From positions 1 through 64,000 of the forward strand of contig JACKIL010000006.1 in assembly GCA_020638525.1 (NCBI GenBank): a DNA stretch of 64,000 nucleotides, given 5' to 3'. A model generated the notes under the pieces. That model ran no database searches and was not told the origin of the DNA. It saw only the letters and a program-made list of their open reading frames with translations. Source of the DNA: Caulobacterales bacterium. Its GTDB lineage: Bacteria; Pseudomonadota; Alphaproteobacteria; Caulobacterales; Parvularculaceae. Positions 54,119-62,005 of this stretch are shown in pieces (positions within the stretch are counted from its first letter, which is position 1; every line of letters begins with the position of its first letter). Position numbers and translations under genes: made by a program.

Positions 54119-54484
54119 ATGGAAGACGTCTTTGTCCCCGTCACGCTCTTCGTCGTCATCGGCGTAATTTTCCTCTCCGCCTATTACTTCAGCTACAGAA
54201 AACGCAGCATCGTCTATGACGCGATCAAGGTCGCGATCGAGAAGACGGGCCAGGTCGACGCCGCGCTTGTCGAGGCGATCATCCGCGACAAGATCGGGCC
54301 CAACGCAGATTTGCGCAAAGGCATCCTCCTCATTGCGGTCGCCGCCGCTTTCGTCATCCTCGGCTATACAATAGACGATGCAGAGGCGATTGGTCCCCTG
54401 ATGGGCGTGGCTTCCTTCCCGGGCCTCATCGGAGTTTGCTATATTGCGTTCCACTTCTTCGCGCCGCGCGAAACGGTGGTCTGA
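54119..54484 (+). CDS. DUF6249-like membrane protein of the ECF sigma locus
   Basis: A 121-residue protein with an N-terminal helix (VTLFVVIGVIFLSAYYFSYR), a soluble segment (RSIVYDAIKVAIEKTGQVDA, IIRDKIGPNADLRKGIL) and two more helices. This arrangement matches small membrane proteins (DUF6249 type) often encoded beside ECF sigma factor genes. Name from pattern memory. It starts 36 bases before the end of the gap to the sigma gene at 54521 and is probably cotranscribed with it. Confidence 0.68.
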   Translation: MEDVFVPVTLFVVIGVIFLSAYYFSYRKRSIVYDAIKVAIEKTGQVDAALVEAIIRDKIGPNADLRKGILLIAVAAAFVILGYTIDDAEAIGPLMGVASFPGLIGVCYIAFHFFAPRETVV

Positions 54485-54520
54485 GGCGCGCGACGTCCGG
54501 CGAACCGCCCGGAGGCGAAA

Positions 54521-55108
54521 TTGGCGCTGAGCGACATAGAGCTCGTTACGCTGGCGAAGGCGACCCAAAGCGAGGCCGCCTTCGCCGAGCTTGTACGCCG
54601 CCATCAGGCGGGCTTGCGCGCTTTCCTGCGCAAGTTCACGCGCGACGGCGCGCAGGCTGATGATCTCGCGCAGGATACGCTCCTCAAAGCCTATCGCGCC
54701 ATTCAAGGATTCGAAGGCGGCGCCTCCTTCAGAAGCTGGCTCTATGCGATCGCATGGCGCGAGTTTCTGCAAGGAAAGCGCAAGAGCGCGGCGAATGACC
54801 GGCTGGCGCGCGAGGCGGCTCCCGACGCAGACGACGAAATCGACCATTCATCCGTATCGGAATTATCAATCGACCTGCAGCGCGCCCTCGCGTCGCTTGA
54901 AGAAAACGAACGCGCGGCGATCCTGCTCTGCGATGCGGCCGGCATGTCGCATGCGGAAGCGGCGAGCGCGCTTGGCGCGCCGCTCGGCTCGGTGAAAACG
55001 TATGTGGCGCGCGCACGGGAAAGACTTCGCGCCGCGCTTCACGCAGAAGCAGCGCCCGTGAACGCATCGCCGGCAAAACCCGAACTCGCGGCAACGCGCA
55101 GCCGCTGA
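54521..55108 (+). CDS. ECF-family RNA polymerase sigma factor
   Basis: A 195-residue sigma-70 family protein with region 2 (FAELVRRHQAGLRAFLRKFT, DDLAQDTLLKAYRAI) and region 4 (ERAAILLCDAAGMSHAEAAS, then SVKTYVARARERLRAAL) and no region 1 or 3, the extracytoplasmic-function layout. It starts at TTG 54521 with GGAGG 6 bases upstream. It is flanked by two small membrane-protein genes on the same strand; the downstream one is a candidate anti-sigma or sensor. Confidence 0.92.
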   Translation: MALSDIELVTLAKATQSEAAFAELVRRHQAGLRAFLRKFTRDGAQADDLAQDTLLKAYRAIQGFEGGASFRSWLYAIAWREFLQGKRKSAANDRLAREAAPDADDEIDHSSVSELSIDLQRALASLEENERAAILLCDAAGMSHAEAASALGAPLGSVKTYVARARERLRAALHAEAAPVNASPAKPELAATRSR

Positions 55109-55133
55109 CGAACGAGCGAAGGAGAACAGAAAG

Positions 55134-55496
55134 ATGGAACCCGCCATGTCCGACGAAAAGATCACCGAGCTCTTGAAGAACGACTTTGCGCGCGAGGAAG
55201 CCCGTCTCGAGAACGACGCTTTTGCGTCACGGATTCTTTCACTTCTTTCTGCGCGGCGCAGAAAGCGGGCGGTCATCATCAGCGTGGCGGGCGCGCTCGG
55301 CGCCGCCTTTGCAGGCGCGCAATTCGTGAAGATGACGGGCGCATTTTCCGGCGCTTCCGTTCTCTTCGGCGCCGCGACCGGCCGCATGGGCGAAGCGGGC
55401 CACGCCGCAGCGGCGCTCGCCCCGCAATTGCTCGCCGCCGCGGCGCTTGCTGTCGCCGTCGCCGCCACAGCACATGTGCTTCAGGGCGAAGCCTAG
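55134..55496 (+). CDS. small membrane protein, candidate anti-sigma partner
   Basis: A 120-residue protein: a charged N-terminus (MSDEKITELLKNDFAREEAR, LENDAFASRILSLLSARRRK) followed by two hydrophobic helices (VIISVAGALGAAFAGAQFV and the C-terminal LLAAAALAVAVAATAHVL). It lies 25 bases behind the ECF sigma gene. A short cytoplasmic N-terminus plus membrane helices fits an atypical anti-sigma, but it has no zinc-binding HxxxCxxC, so this is inference from position. Its stop codon lies inside a palindromic repeat. Confidence 0.68.
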   Translation: MEPAMSDEKITELLKNDFAREEARLENDAFASRILSLLSARRRKRAVIISVAGALGAAFAGAQFVKMTGAFSGASVLFGAATGRMGEAGHAAAALAPQLLAAAALAVAVAATAHVLQGEA

Positions 55497-55536
55497 ATCA
55501 TGATGCGTAATTTCGGAATCGCACATCATGATCTAG
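55493..55536. repeat. palindromic repeat overlapping a stop codon
   Basis: CTAGATCATGATG (55493-55505) and CATCATGATCTAG (55524-55536) are perfect 13-base arms around an 18-base loop. The stop codon of the preceding gene is part of the left arm. The following CCGCGAAAAACCGCTCACAC-like stretch also matches a dispersed alphaproteobacterial intergenic repeat, so this looks like a member of that class. Confidence 0.8.
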
Positions 55537-55596
55537 AGTCTTGTTTGCCGCGGCGTTTCCGCGAAAAACCGCTCACACTTTTTCGCACGCCGCTCC

Positions 55597-55629
55597 AAAA
55601 GAAAACGGCGCGCTGTCTCCAGCGCGCCG
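55597..55629 (-). terminator. terminator of the cold-shock gene
   Basis: On the minus strand CGGCGCGCTG-GAGA-CAGCGCGCCG is followed by TTTTCTTTT, about 30 bases after the stop of the cold-shock gene. Confidence 0.93.
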
Positions 55630-55658
55630 CTTCCAAAAACTCTTAAGCGAAAATCGCC

Positions 55659-55862
55659 TTAGAGGGCTTTCAGGTTCGAAGCCGAGGTCTTGCCGCGGTC
55701 GGTCGCGAGGTCATAAGAAACCTTCTGGCCTTCATTGAGCGAACGCATGCCAGCGCGCTCAACGGCCGTCGCGTGAACGAACACGTCTTTGCCGCCGTCT
55801 TCCGGCTGGATGAAGCCGTAGCCCTTCGTGGTGTTGAACCATTTAACCGTGCCAATCGCCAT
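55659..55862 (-). CDS. cold-shock domain protein
   Basis: A 67-residue single cold-shock domain with both RNA-binding motifs: KGYGFIQP (RNP1) and DVFVHATAV (RNP2), starting MAIGTVKWFNTTKG. It binds single-stranded RNA and DNA and prevents secondary structure. ATG 55862 has AAGGAGA 8 bases upstream; the longer open frame upstream is leader. The 238-base gap up to 56100 probably holds a long 5' leader, as is usual for such genes, and shows no other gene. Confidence 0.95.
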   Translation of the reverse strand: MAIGTVKWFNTTKGYGFIQPEDGGKDVFVHATAVERAGMRSLNEGQKVSYDLATDRGKTSASNLKAL

Positions 55863-56100
55863 TGTCGTATCTCCTTCGGATCGTTTAGACCGCCCGCAAG
55901 GCATGCGAACGGCCGGCGTAGTGTGGCGCACAAAGAAAGTCTTCCTGCGCCGGTCAGGCAACCTTGCTGTTAGGGAGTATCTTCCGAAGGCTATGCTTGG
56001 ACCGGCCCAGATCAAATCGACACGGCTGGAGTCGGCGTAGGCTTTAGAAATTCGGCCCAAAACAATTTGGTCACGGGCGGATACATAGTGAGGTAGCGGC

Positions 56101-56874
56101 GTGAATACAAGACTGCGCTCCAAAGGTCAGAAGCCGGACGATGCGGCCAGGCGCTTTGCGATCTTCGGAACGGGCCGGGTCGGACGCAATATGGCGGCCT
56201 ATCTCAGGAGTCTCGGCCACGAGACGACGCCTATCACGCGGAGCGACGCGACAGGCGATCCTGCGCGCGCGCGCGTCCTCGCCAGCGAGGCCGATGTCGT
56301 CGCCGTCGCCATCCCCGACGACAAGCTCGCCGCCTGGGCCAGGGACTGGCGCGGCGCTTTCGAGGGAAAGCCCGTCATTCACTTTTCGGGCGCGATCCTC
56401 GTCGACGGGATGATGAGCTACCACCCGCTTTACTCCTTCCCGCGCGGCGAGCTTTCGCCGGCGACCATGCGCACGATCGCCCTCGCGCGGCAGGAAGGCG
56501 CCCCGCCCTTCGCCGACCTTGCGCCCGGCGCGCCTAATCCGGAATTCGTCGTCGCCGACGCTGACCGCGCCTATTATCACGCGCTCGCCGTTCTCAGCGG
56601 CAACTTCGCAGCGTTCCTCTGGAACGAGACGGCGCGGGGATTTGCAGGACGCCTTGCAATCGAACCGGAAACCATGCTCGCGAGCTATCTTTCCGGCGTC
56701 GTCGAACGGTTTCGGGAAAGCCCCTTTGACTCGCTCACGGGCCCCGTCGCGCGCCGCGACCAAGCGACAGTCGAAGCGAACCTCAAGGCCCTTCAGGGCG
56801 AGCCCAAGCTCGCCGCGCTCTATCGGTCCTTCCTCGAGGCGGCGTGGCCCGGTTACGAGCGCAAGGACAGCTAG
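56101..56874 (+). CDS. Rossmann-like / DUF2520 NAD(P)-binding protein
   Basis: A 257-residue protein with an N-terminal nucleotide-binding fold (RFAIFGTGRVGRNMAAYLRS, about 18-37), a VVAVAIPDDKLAAWA and HFSGAILVDG segment as in ketopantoate-reductase-like proteins, and a helical C-terminal DUF2520-type domain (YYHALAVLSGNFAAFLWNET). The role is unknown; related proteins are predicted oxidoreductases. It begins at GTG 56101. Its stop overlaps the convergent gene's stop by four bases (CTAG), which is unusually tight. Confidence 0.78.
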   Translation: MNTRLRSKGQKPDDAARRFAIFGTGRVGRNMAAYLRSLGHETTPITRSDATGDPARARVLASEADVVAVAIPDDKLAAWARDWRGAFEGKPVIHFSGAILVDGMMSYHPLYSFPRGELSPATMRTIALARQEGAPPFADLAPGAPNPEFVVADADRAYYHALAVLSGNFAAFLWNETARGFAGRLAIEPETMLASYLSGVVERFRESPFDSLTGPVARRDQATVEANLKALQGEPKLAALYRSFLEAAWPGYERKDS

Positions 56875-57527
56875 GTGCGTTTCGGCGCGCGGGTCAGATC
56901 GACGAACAAGGCGAGCGCAGTGAACACAGCATAAGCGATGATCGCCGTCATGGCCGCCTCTTCCGGCCCTTCGGGCGGCGGGCCCCAATTGGCGATGATC
57001 TGCGCGCCCAGCGCAAGCAAAGCGAGCAGGAGCGGCGCAATGCGACCGAGAACGATCTTCGTGTCAGTCCTCAGAAGGTAAACCGCGAGCCCCCCGTAAA
57101 AGAGCGCCATCTCAACCCCGAAGGAGAGCGGCCGGTTATCCCAGAGCCCGAGGCCGACCTTGGGGCCGCCGAAATAGAGCAGCAGGTCCGGCTTATGGGC
57201 GAGGAAATCGAGCACCCAGTGGGAGAACACCAGAAGGCCGATTACAGCCGCCCCGCCAGCGCCCGCCTTGGGCCTCAGCAGCCTATAGGCCAGCGCCGCG
57301 AAAAGGCTCCAGAAGGCCGCCATCGGCAGGCTGTGGGTCACAGGCATATGGTAGAGGTCGAGATGGTTCGAGGCGGTGAAATGCGGGACGATCCGGAGGT
57401 GTTCGATCCCCGCCAGAACGAAGGGCGCCCAGAGGATATCGAGGAACTGGACGGCGATGAAACAGTGCCAGAGCTTCAGGGTTCTTCCGGCGGCGGCCCC
57501 GGCTGGCCCGTAGTGCCCCACGAACAT
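56871..57527 (-). CDS. integral membrane protein, possible YdjM/DUF457-like
   Basis: A 218-residue protein with six or so hydrophobic helices and a few conserved-looking polar pieces within or near them: MFVGHYGPAGAAA, LYHMPVTHSLPMAAFWSL and FSHWVLDFLAHKPDLLLYFG. Histidine-aspartate patterns of this kind (THS, SHWVLDFLAH) occur in membrane-bound putative metal-dependent hydrolases of the YdjM/DUF457 type. That assignment is from motif memory and tentative. It ends against the converging Rossmann-like gene. Confidence 0.72.
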   Translation of the reverse strand: MFVGHYGPAGAAAGRTLKLWHCFIAVQFLDILWAPFVLAGIEHLRIVPHFTASNHLDLYHMPVTHSLPMAAFWSLFAALAYRLLRPKAGAGGAAVIGLLVFSHWVLDFLAHKPDLLLYFGGPKVGLGLWDNRPLSFGVEMALFYGGLAVYLLRTDTKIVLGRIAPLLLALLALGAQIIANWGPPPEGPEEAAMTAIIAYAVFTALALFVDLTRAPKRT

Positions 57528-57678
57528 GGCTTTTCCCCTTATTTCCGGCCTTTTGGCGGCTTGCCTGTCGGTTTCCTTTCCTCTATAGAGCGCCGCTCAT
57601 TCGAGATATTCAAGCGCCGCGTACCGGGGCGATATCCTGCTTTCCGGACCCGCGGCTCTTTTGCATGAGGGCGCCGCC

Positions 57679-58323
57679 ATGGCTGAGACCGACGTTTTCT
57701 TCTGCGAAGTCCGCGAACAGACGGGCACGAGCGGCGCGCGCGCTGCGCGCCGTGATGGCTGGATCCCGGGCGTGCTTTACGGCGGCGGCGAGCCTCCGGT
57801 TTCGATCCGCCTGCGCAAGACGGAAGTGCTGAAGGCGCACCTTGCAGGCCGCATGCGCTCTCACCTCGCCAAGATCGACGTGCCGGGCCAAGATTATCTC
57901 CAGCCGGTGATCGCACGCGACGTGCAGGTTCATCCGGTCACGGATATTCCGGTTCACGTCGACATGATGCGCGTGGACGAAAAGACCCGCATCGACGTCG
58001 AAGTGCCGGTTCGCTTCCACAATGAAGAACAGTCTCCGGGCCTGAAGCGCGGCGGCGTTCTCAACATCGTCCGTCACACCGTTGAACTCTACGCTCCGGC
58101 GACCGCTATCCCGGAACACCTCGACGCTGACGTTGCGGGCCTCGACATCGGCGACTCGATCAAGATTTCGGCGATCAAGCTCCCCGAAGGCGTTCGCCCG
58201 GTCATCACCGATCGTGACTTCACGATCGCGACGATCGCCGCACCGTCTTCGATGCGTTCGGCCGAAGGCGCCGACGAAGGCGAAGAAGCCAAGGCCGACG
58301 AAGGCGAGGCGAAGGCGGAGTAA
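57679..58323 (+). CDS. rplY: 50S ribosomal protein L25 (Ctc form)
   Basis: A 214-residue long-form L25: N-terminal 5S rRNA-binding domain (EVREQTGTSGARAARRDGWI, GVLYGGGEPPVSI), the TL5/Ctc C-terminal beta domain (IDVEVPVRFHNEEQSPGLKR, GGVLNIVRHTVELYAP) and an acidic Ala/Glu tail. It binds 5S rRNA in the large subunit. ATG 57679 has GAGGG upstream; the in-frame ATG 57661 is less likely. The order rplY-pth-ychF is the standard bacterial arrangement. Confidence 0.95.
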   Translation: MAETDVFFCEVREQTGTSGARAARRDGWIPGVLYGGGEPPVSIRLRKTEVLKAHLAGRMRSHLAKIDVPGQDYLQPVIARDVQVHPVTDIPVHVDMMRVDEKTRIDVEVPVRFHNEEQSPGLKRGGVLNIVRHTVELYAPATAIPEHLDADVAGLDIGDSIKISAIKLPEGVRPVITDRDFTIATIAAPSSMRSAEGADEGEEAKADEGEAKAE

Positions 58324-58365
58324 CACTCGCCTTCTTGCGCGCGGCGTTTGGAAGGAATACGCGCG

Positions 58366-59100
58366 ATGCCTGCCGTCATTATCCTTGCGGGGCTTGGCAA
58401 TCCCGGGCCGAAATACGCCCATCACCGGCACAATGTCGGCTTCATGGCGGTCGACGCCATCGCCGATGCTTTCAACTTCGGCCCCGTCCGCAAGAAATTC
58501 GACGCGGAAGTCCGCGAAGGATTTCTTGAAGGTGCGGACGGGCGCTGCAAGGCCGTCGCGCTGAAGCCCCTCACCTATATGAATGAATCGGGCCGCTCCG
58601 TCGCAGAGGCGATGCGCTATCTCAACGCTGAACCCGGCGACGTCGTCGTCTTCCATGACGAACTCGACCTCGCGGCCGGAAAGCTTCGCGTGAAGACAGG
58701 CGGCGGCGCGGCGGGCCATAACGGCCTTCGTTCGATCAGCGACCACATCGGCCCCGATTTCAGGCGCGTGCGCATCGGCATCGGCCATCCGGGCGACAAG
58801 GCGCGCGTGACGGGCCATGTCCTTGGCGATTTCTCGAAAGCCGACAAGGAATGGCTGGAGCCTCTCCTTGGCGCGCTCGCATCCGCCGCGCCGACGCTTC
58901 TTGAAGGCGATGCGCGTTATTCTGGCGAAGTCGGCCAGCGCCTTGCGGCGCTCCGCCCCGCTCCGCCGAAGCAAGAAAAAGTCGCAGCGCCGCGCGACGA
59001 GAAAGATGCGGCGCCCGCATCGCAATCGCCCCAGAAGTCTGCAACGCCAGGCGGCGCGATCGCGGACGCGCTTAGTAAGCTCCTTGGACGGAAGGAATAG
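58366..59100 (+). CDS. pth: peptidyl-tRNA hydrolase
   Basis: A 244-residue enzyme that recycles peptidyl-tRNA. Family motifs are ILAGLGNPGPKYAHHRHNVGF, with the catalytic His near residue 21, then KPLTYMNESG, VVFHDELDLAAGKLRVKTGG, and AGHNGLRSI. The core ends near residue 190. A low-complexity Ala/Pro/Lys tail of about 50 residues follows, longer than in E. coli but common in alphaproteobacteria. GGAAGGAA precedes ATG 58366. It lies 42 bases after rplY and 6 bases before ychF, so they form an operon. Confidence 0.95.
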   Translation: MPAVIILAGLGNPGPKYAHHRHNVGFMAVDAIADAFNFGPVRKKFDAEVREGFLEGADGRCKAVALKPLTYMNESGRSVAEAMRYLNAEPGDVVVFHDELDLAAGKLRVKTGGGAAGHNGLRSISDHIGPDFRRVRIGIGHPGDKARVTGHVLGDFSKADKEWLEPLLGALASAAPTLLEGDARYSGEVGQRLAALRPAPPKQEKVAAPRDEKDAAPASQSPQKSATPGGAIADALSKLLGRKE

Positions 59101-59106
59101 AGTCTC

Positions 59107-60204
59107 ATGGGTTTCAAATGCGGTATTGTCGGCCTGCCTAATGTTGGCAAATCGACACTCTTCAACGCGCTGACCCGGACAGCGGCCGCGCAGGCCGCGA
59201 ACTATCCCTTCTGCACGATCGAGCCCAATGTCGGCGACGTCGCGGTCCCTGAGCCGCGCCTACCGAAGCTCGCCGCGATATCGAAGTCGAAAGAGATCAT
59301 TCCGGCGCGGATGCAGTTCGTGGACATCGCCGGCCTCGTCAAAGGCGCCTCGAAGGGCGAAGGCCTCGGCAACCAGTTCCTCGCGAACATTCGCGAGGTC
59401 GACGCTGTCGTCTACGTCCTCCGCTGCTTCATCGATGACGATGTCACCCATGTCTCGGGCCGCGTCGATCCGATCGCTGATTTCGAGATCGTCGAGACCG
59501 AACTGATGCTCGCCGACCTCGAAAGCCTCGAAAAGCGCCGGCCCAATGTCGAGAAGAAGGCCAAAGGGCAGGACAAGGAAGCGAAGGCGCTCCTCCCCCT
59601 CATCGACAAGGCCCTCGACGCATTGCGGGAAGGAAAGCCCGCCCGCTCCGTCGCGGTCGATGCTGAGGACGAAAAGGCCTGGAAAGGGCTTCAGCTTCTC
59701 ACCAGCAAGCCGGTGCTCTTCGTCGCCAATGTCGACGAAGCTTCCGCCGCGACCGGGAACGAGCTTTCCCAGCAGGTCGAGACGGTCGCCAAGGAGCACG
59801 GTGCCATCGCCGTCGCCATCTCGGCGAAAATCGAGGCCGAACTCGCCCAGCTCGACGATTCCGAACAGGCGGAATATCTCGAAAGCCTCGGCCTTACGGA
59901 GCCGGGCCTCAATCGCCTCATTCGCGCCGGCTACGCCCTGCTCGGGCTCCAGACCTACTTCACCGTCGGCCCCAAGGAAGCGCGCGCCTGGACCATCCAC
60001 AAGGGCGACACGGCCCCACAAGCCGCCGGCGTCATCCACACCGATTTCGAGCGCGGCTTCATTCGGGCCGAAACCATCTCCTTCAACGACTACATCGCCT
60101 GCAATGGCGATGTCGGCGCCCGAGAAGCCGGCAAGATGCGCCTCGAAGGCAAGGAGTATGTCGTCCAGGATGGCGACGTGATGCTGTTCCGCTTCAACGC
60201 CTGA
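59107..60204 (+). CDS. ychF: ribosome-associated ATPase YchF/OLA1
   Basis: A 365-residue TRAFAC GTPase-like protein: P-loop GLPNVGKSTLFNAL (about 8-21), G3 in VDIAGLVKGASKGEGLGNQF, the Obg-family NVDE in place of NKxD (FVANVDEASA), which gives ATP preference, and the C-terminal TGS domain (TYFTVGPKEARAWTIHKGDT). It binds ribosomes and affects translation and stress responses. It follows pth by 6 bases. Confidence 0.96.
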   Translation: MGFKCGIVGLPNVGKSTLFNALTRTAAAQAANYPFCTIEPNVGDVAVPEPRLPKLAAISKSKEIIPARMQFVDIAGLVKGASKGEGLGNQFLANIREVDAVVYVLRCFIDDDVTHVSGRVDPIADFEIVETELMLADLESLEKRRPNVEKKAKGQDKEAKALLPLIDKALDALREGKPARSVAVDAEDEKAWKGLQLLTSKPVLFVANVDEASAATGNELSQQVETVAKEHGAIAVAISAKIEAELAQLDDSEQAEYLESLGLTEPGLNRLIRAGYALLGLQTYFTVGPKEARAWTIHKGDTAPQAAGVIHTDFERGFIRAETISFNDYIACNGDVGAREAGKMRLEGKEYVVQDGDVMLFRFNA

Positions 60205-60260
60205 CCCCTGCTCTCAGGTCTTAACCGGGCCTTAACAGCTTCCCGTATAGGTTGTGCATC

Positions 60261-60983
60261 ATGAAACGCACACCGAACGCCTGCCGTCGCCGCGAGCCGC
60301 GCATCGAGACCGCCGTAAAGATCCGTTTCGCCGTCAATGGCGGCCCGGAGCATGTCAGCGACACGATCAACTTCACGACCCGAAGTCTGGCGATCCGCTC
60401 GCACCTGCCAGTGGCGATAGGCGATCTGGTGACCGCCCATGTCGACTACCTTCCCCCGATCGAGGGGGCCGTAGCACGCGTCTGGACGGATGGCTTCGCC
60501 ATCGCCCTGGGCCGGGACTCAGCCGCGCTTGTCACGCTGACGCGCGCGGAAGAGGAAGCCAGAGAGGCCGACGCCGTGCTCGACCTCGATGCTGCCCTTA
60601 TGGGCGGCGCATTTGAGCACCGCCTGACGCCCATCGACGCTCCCCACGCCTGCTGGCTCAGCATCATCTCCTCAACGCCGCTCCATATGCCGGGGCGGCG
60701 CGAATTGTTGCTGGTCACCACGGCGCCGATCCGGCCGGAAGATATTCGCTCCGCGTGGGTCCTTATCGGAGAGATGCGATCCGTCGTACGTCTCATCGGC
60801 GCACGGCGGCGTCCCGACCATTCTTTAATCCTGCTGCGGATCAACAACTGGCAGCTTCAAAATGCGCGCCAGCAGCCGCTGGCTGTGACGCTGGTGCTGA
60901 ATACGCTCGACGCCTGGGTCGCATGCACGACGCCGCAAATCGTGGAGTCCCACCTGGCGGACCTTGCGGCGAAAGCTGCGTAG
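60261..60983 (+). CDS. PilZ-domain-like protein
   Basis: A 240-residue soluble protein opening with RRREPRIETAVKIRFAVNGG, close to the RxxxR start of PilZ domains, which bind cyclic di-GMP. The second PilZ motif (D/NxSxxG) is not clear: the corresponding stretch reads DTINFTTRSLAIRSHLP. Binding is therefore uncertain. The C-terminal half (about 110-240) is mixed alpha/beta and unrecognised. ATG 60261 is preferred to the in-frame ATG at 60252. It follows ychF by 56 bases and ends in a hairpin terminator shared with petC. Confidence 0.7.
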   Translation: MKRTPNACRRREPRIETAVKIRFAVNGGPEHVSDTINFTTRSLAIRSHLPVAIGDLVTAHVDYLPPIEGAVARVWTDGFAIALGRDSAALVTLTRAEEEAREADAVLDLDAALMGGAFEHRLTPIDAPHACWLSIISSTPLHMPGRRELLLVTTAPIRPEDIRSAWVLIGEMRSVVRLIGARRRPDHSLILLRINNWQLQNARQQPLAVTLVLNTLDAWVACTTPQIVESHLADLAAKAA

Positions 60984-61010
60984 CGACATCGACAGGGCTG
61001 GCAAACAAAA

Positions 61011-61032
61011 AGGGAGCCGTCTCCGGCTCCCT
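61011..61032. terminator. bidirectional terminator between PilZ-like gene and petC
   Basis: AAGGGAGCCG and CGGCTCCCTT, with a 2-base TC loop at the strict symmetry or TCTC when the inner pairs open, are preceded by an A-run and followed by TTCGCTTTT. Both converging genes end within 30 bases. Confidence 0.9.
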
Positions 61033-61057
61033 TCGCTTTTCAGAAATTCGCCGAGAT

Positions 61058-61984
61058 CTAGTGTTCAACCTTCGACCAGATCTCTCGATAGGACCAGTAA
61101 AGAATACCGGTCAGCACGAGAAGGTATGCGATGGTCATGAAGCCGAGTTTCTTGCGTGCTTCCATCTTCGGCTCAGACGCCCAAGCGAGAAACTGCACGA
61201 CGTCATGCGAATATTGCTCGACCGTTTCCGGCACGCTCTCATCGGCATAATCGACAACGCCGTCAGCAAGCGGCGGAGCCATGGCGAGAACGCCGCCATG
61301 CGGAATCTCAATGCCCTCGATCGGGTGTCCTTCAGGCGTGCGGAACTCCTCTTTCAGGAGCTGTGACATGTCGCCTGGGAAGTACGGGTTATAGTGCTGC
61401 GTCGGCGCCAGATTGAAATTTGGCGGCGCTTCTTCAAAGCCTGTCAGCAGGCTGTAGACATAGTCAGGTCCGTGATGACGCGCCTTGATGATCAGCGAAA
61501 GATCGGGCGGACGCGCCCCTCCATTCGCCGCGCGGGCCTGCTGCTCATTCGCATAGGGGCTCGGAATGCGGTCTGACGGGATCGGCGCGCGATCGAACAT
61601 GCCACCGGTGTCATCCGGCCCGTCCGTAACCTTGAACTTATAATTCGCGGCGATCGCTTTCACGATCGGATTGTTGTTCGCGATTGAACAATCAACCGTC
61701 TCCGGAATGCCTGCCGGGCAGGCGTCGAGGTGGAATGGGCCGCCCTTCTCGCCGAGATTGCGGAAGGCGAGCAGAGATACGCCGTGGCAGTTTGAGCAGA
61801 TCGTTTCATAGACCTGATAGCCGCGCTGCATCGCTTCCTTGTCATAAGTCCCGAAGGGGCCAGCGAAGCTCCAGTGCTCATGCTTGAGCGGAGCGGTCCC
61901 GCCGCCGGAAGCCGCCGCAGCGCCAATCCCAACGGTCGCCGCTGCGCCAATCGCGAGAAAGAGGTTCAGCGTCTTGCGGATCAT
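61058..61984 (-). CDS. petC: cytochrome c1 of the bc1 complex
   Basis: A 308-residue protein with signal peptide (MIRKTLNLFLAIGAAATVGI...), heme c site CSNCH with LAFRNL after it, the axial Met region (GDMSQLLKEEFRTPEGHPIE), and a C-terminal membrane anchor (LGFMTIAYLLVLTGILYWSY). It is the periplasmic heme subunit passing electrons from the Rieske protein to cytochrome c. It lies 21 bases after petB in the petABC operon. Confidence 0.96.
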   Translation of the reverse strand: MIRKTLNLFLAIGAAATVGIGAAAASGGGTAPLKHEHWSFAGPFGTYDKEAMQRGYQVYETICSNCHGVSLLAFRNLGEKGGPFHLDACPAGIPETVDCSIANNNPIVKAIAANYKFKVTDGPDDTGGMFDRAPIPSDRIPSPYANEQQARAANGGARPPDLSLIIKARHHGPDYVYSLLTGFEEAPPNFNLAPTQHYNPYFPGDMSQLLKEEFRTPEGHPIEGIEIPHGGVLAMAPPLADGVVDYADESVPETVEQYSHDVVQFLAWASEPKMEARKKLGFMTIAYLLVLTGILYWSYREIWSKVEH

Positions 61985-62005
61985 TTTCGCCTCTCTTCTT
62001 CGATC

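Noticed and set aside
57610..59025. 471-codon open frame on the minus strand
   Set aside because: It covers rplY and pth in antisense and lacks any recognisable domain.
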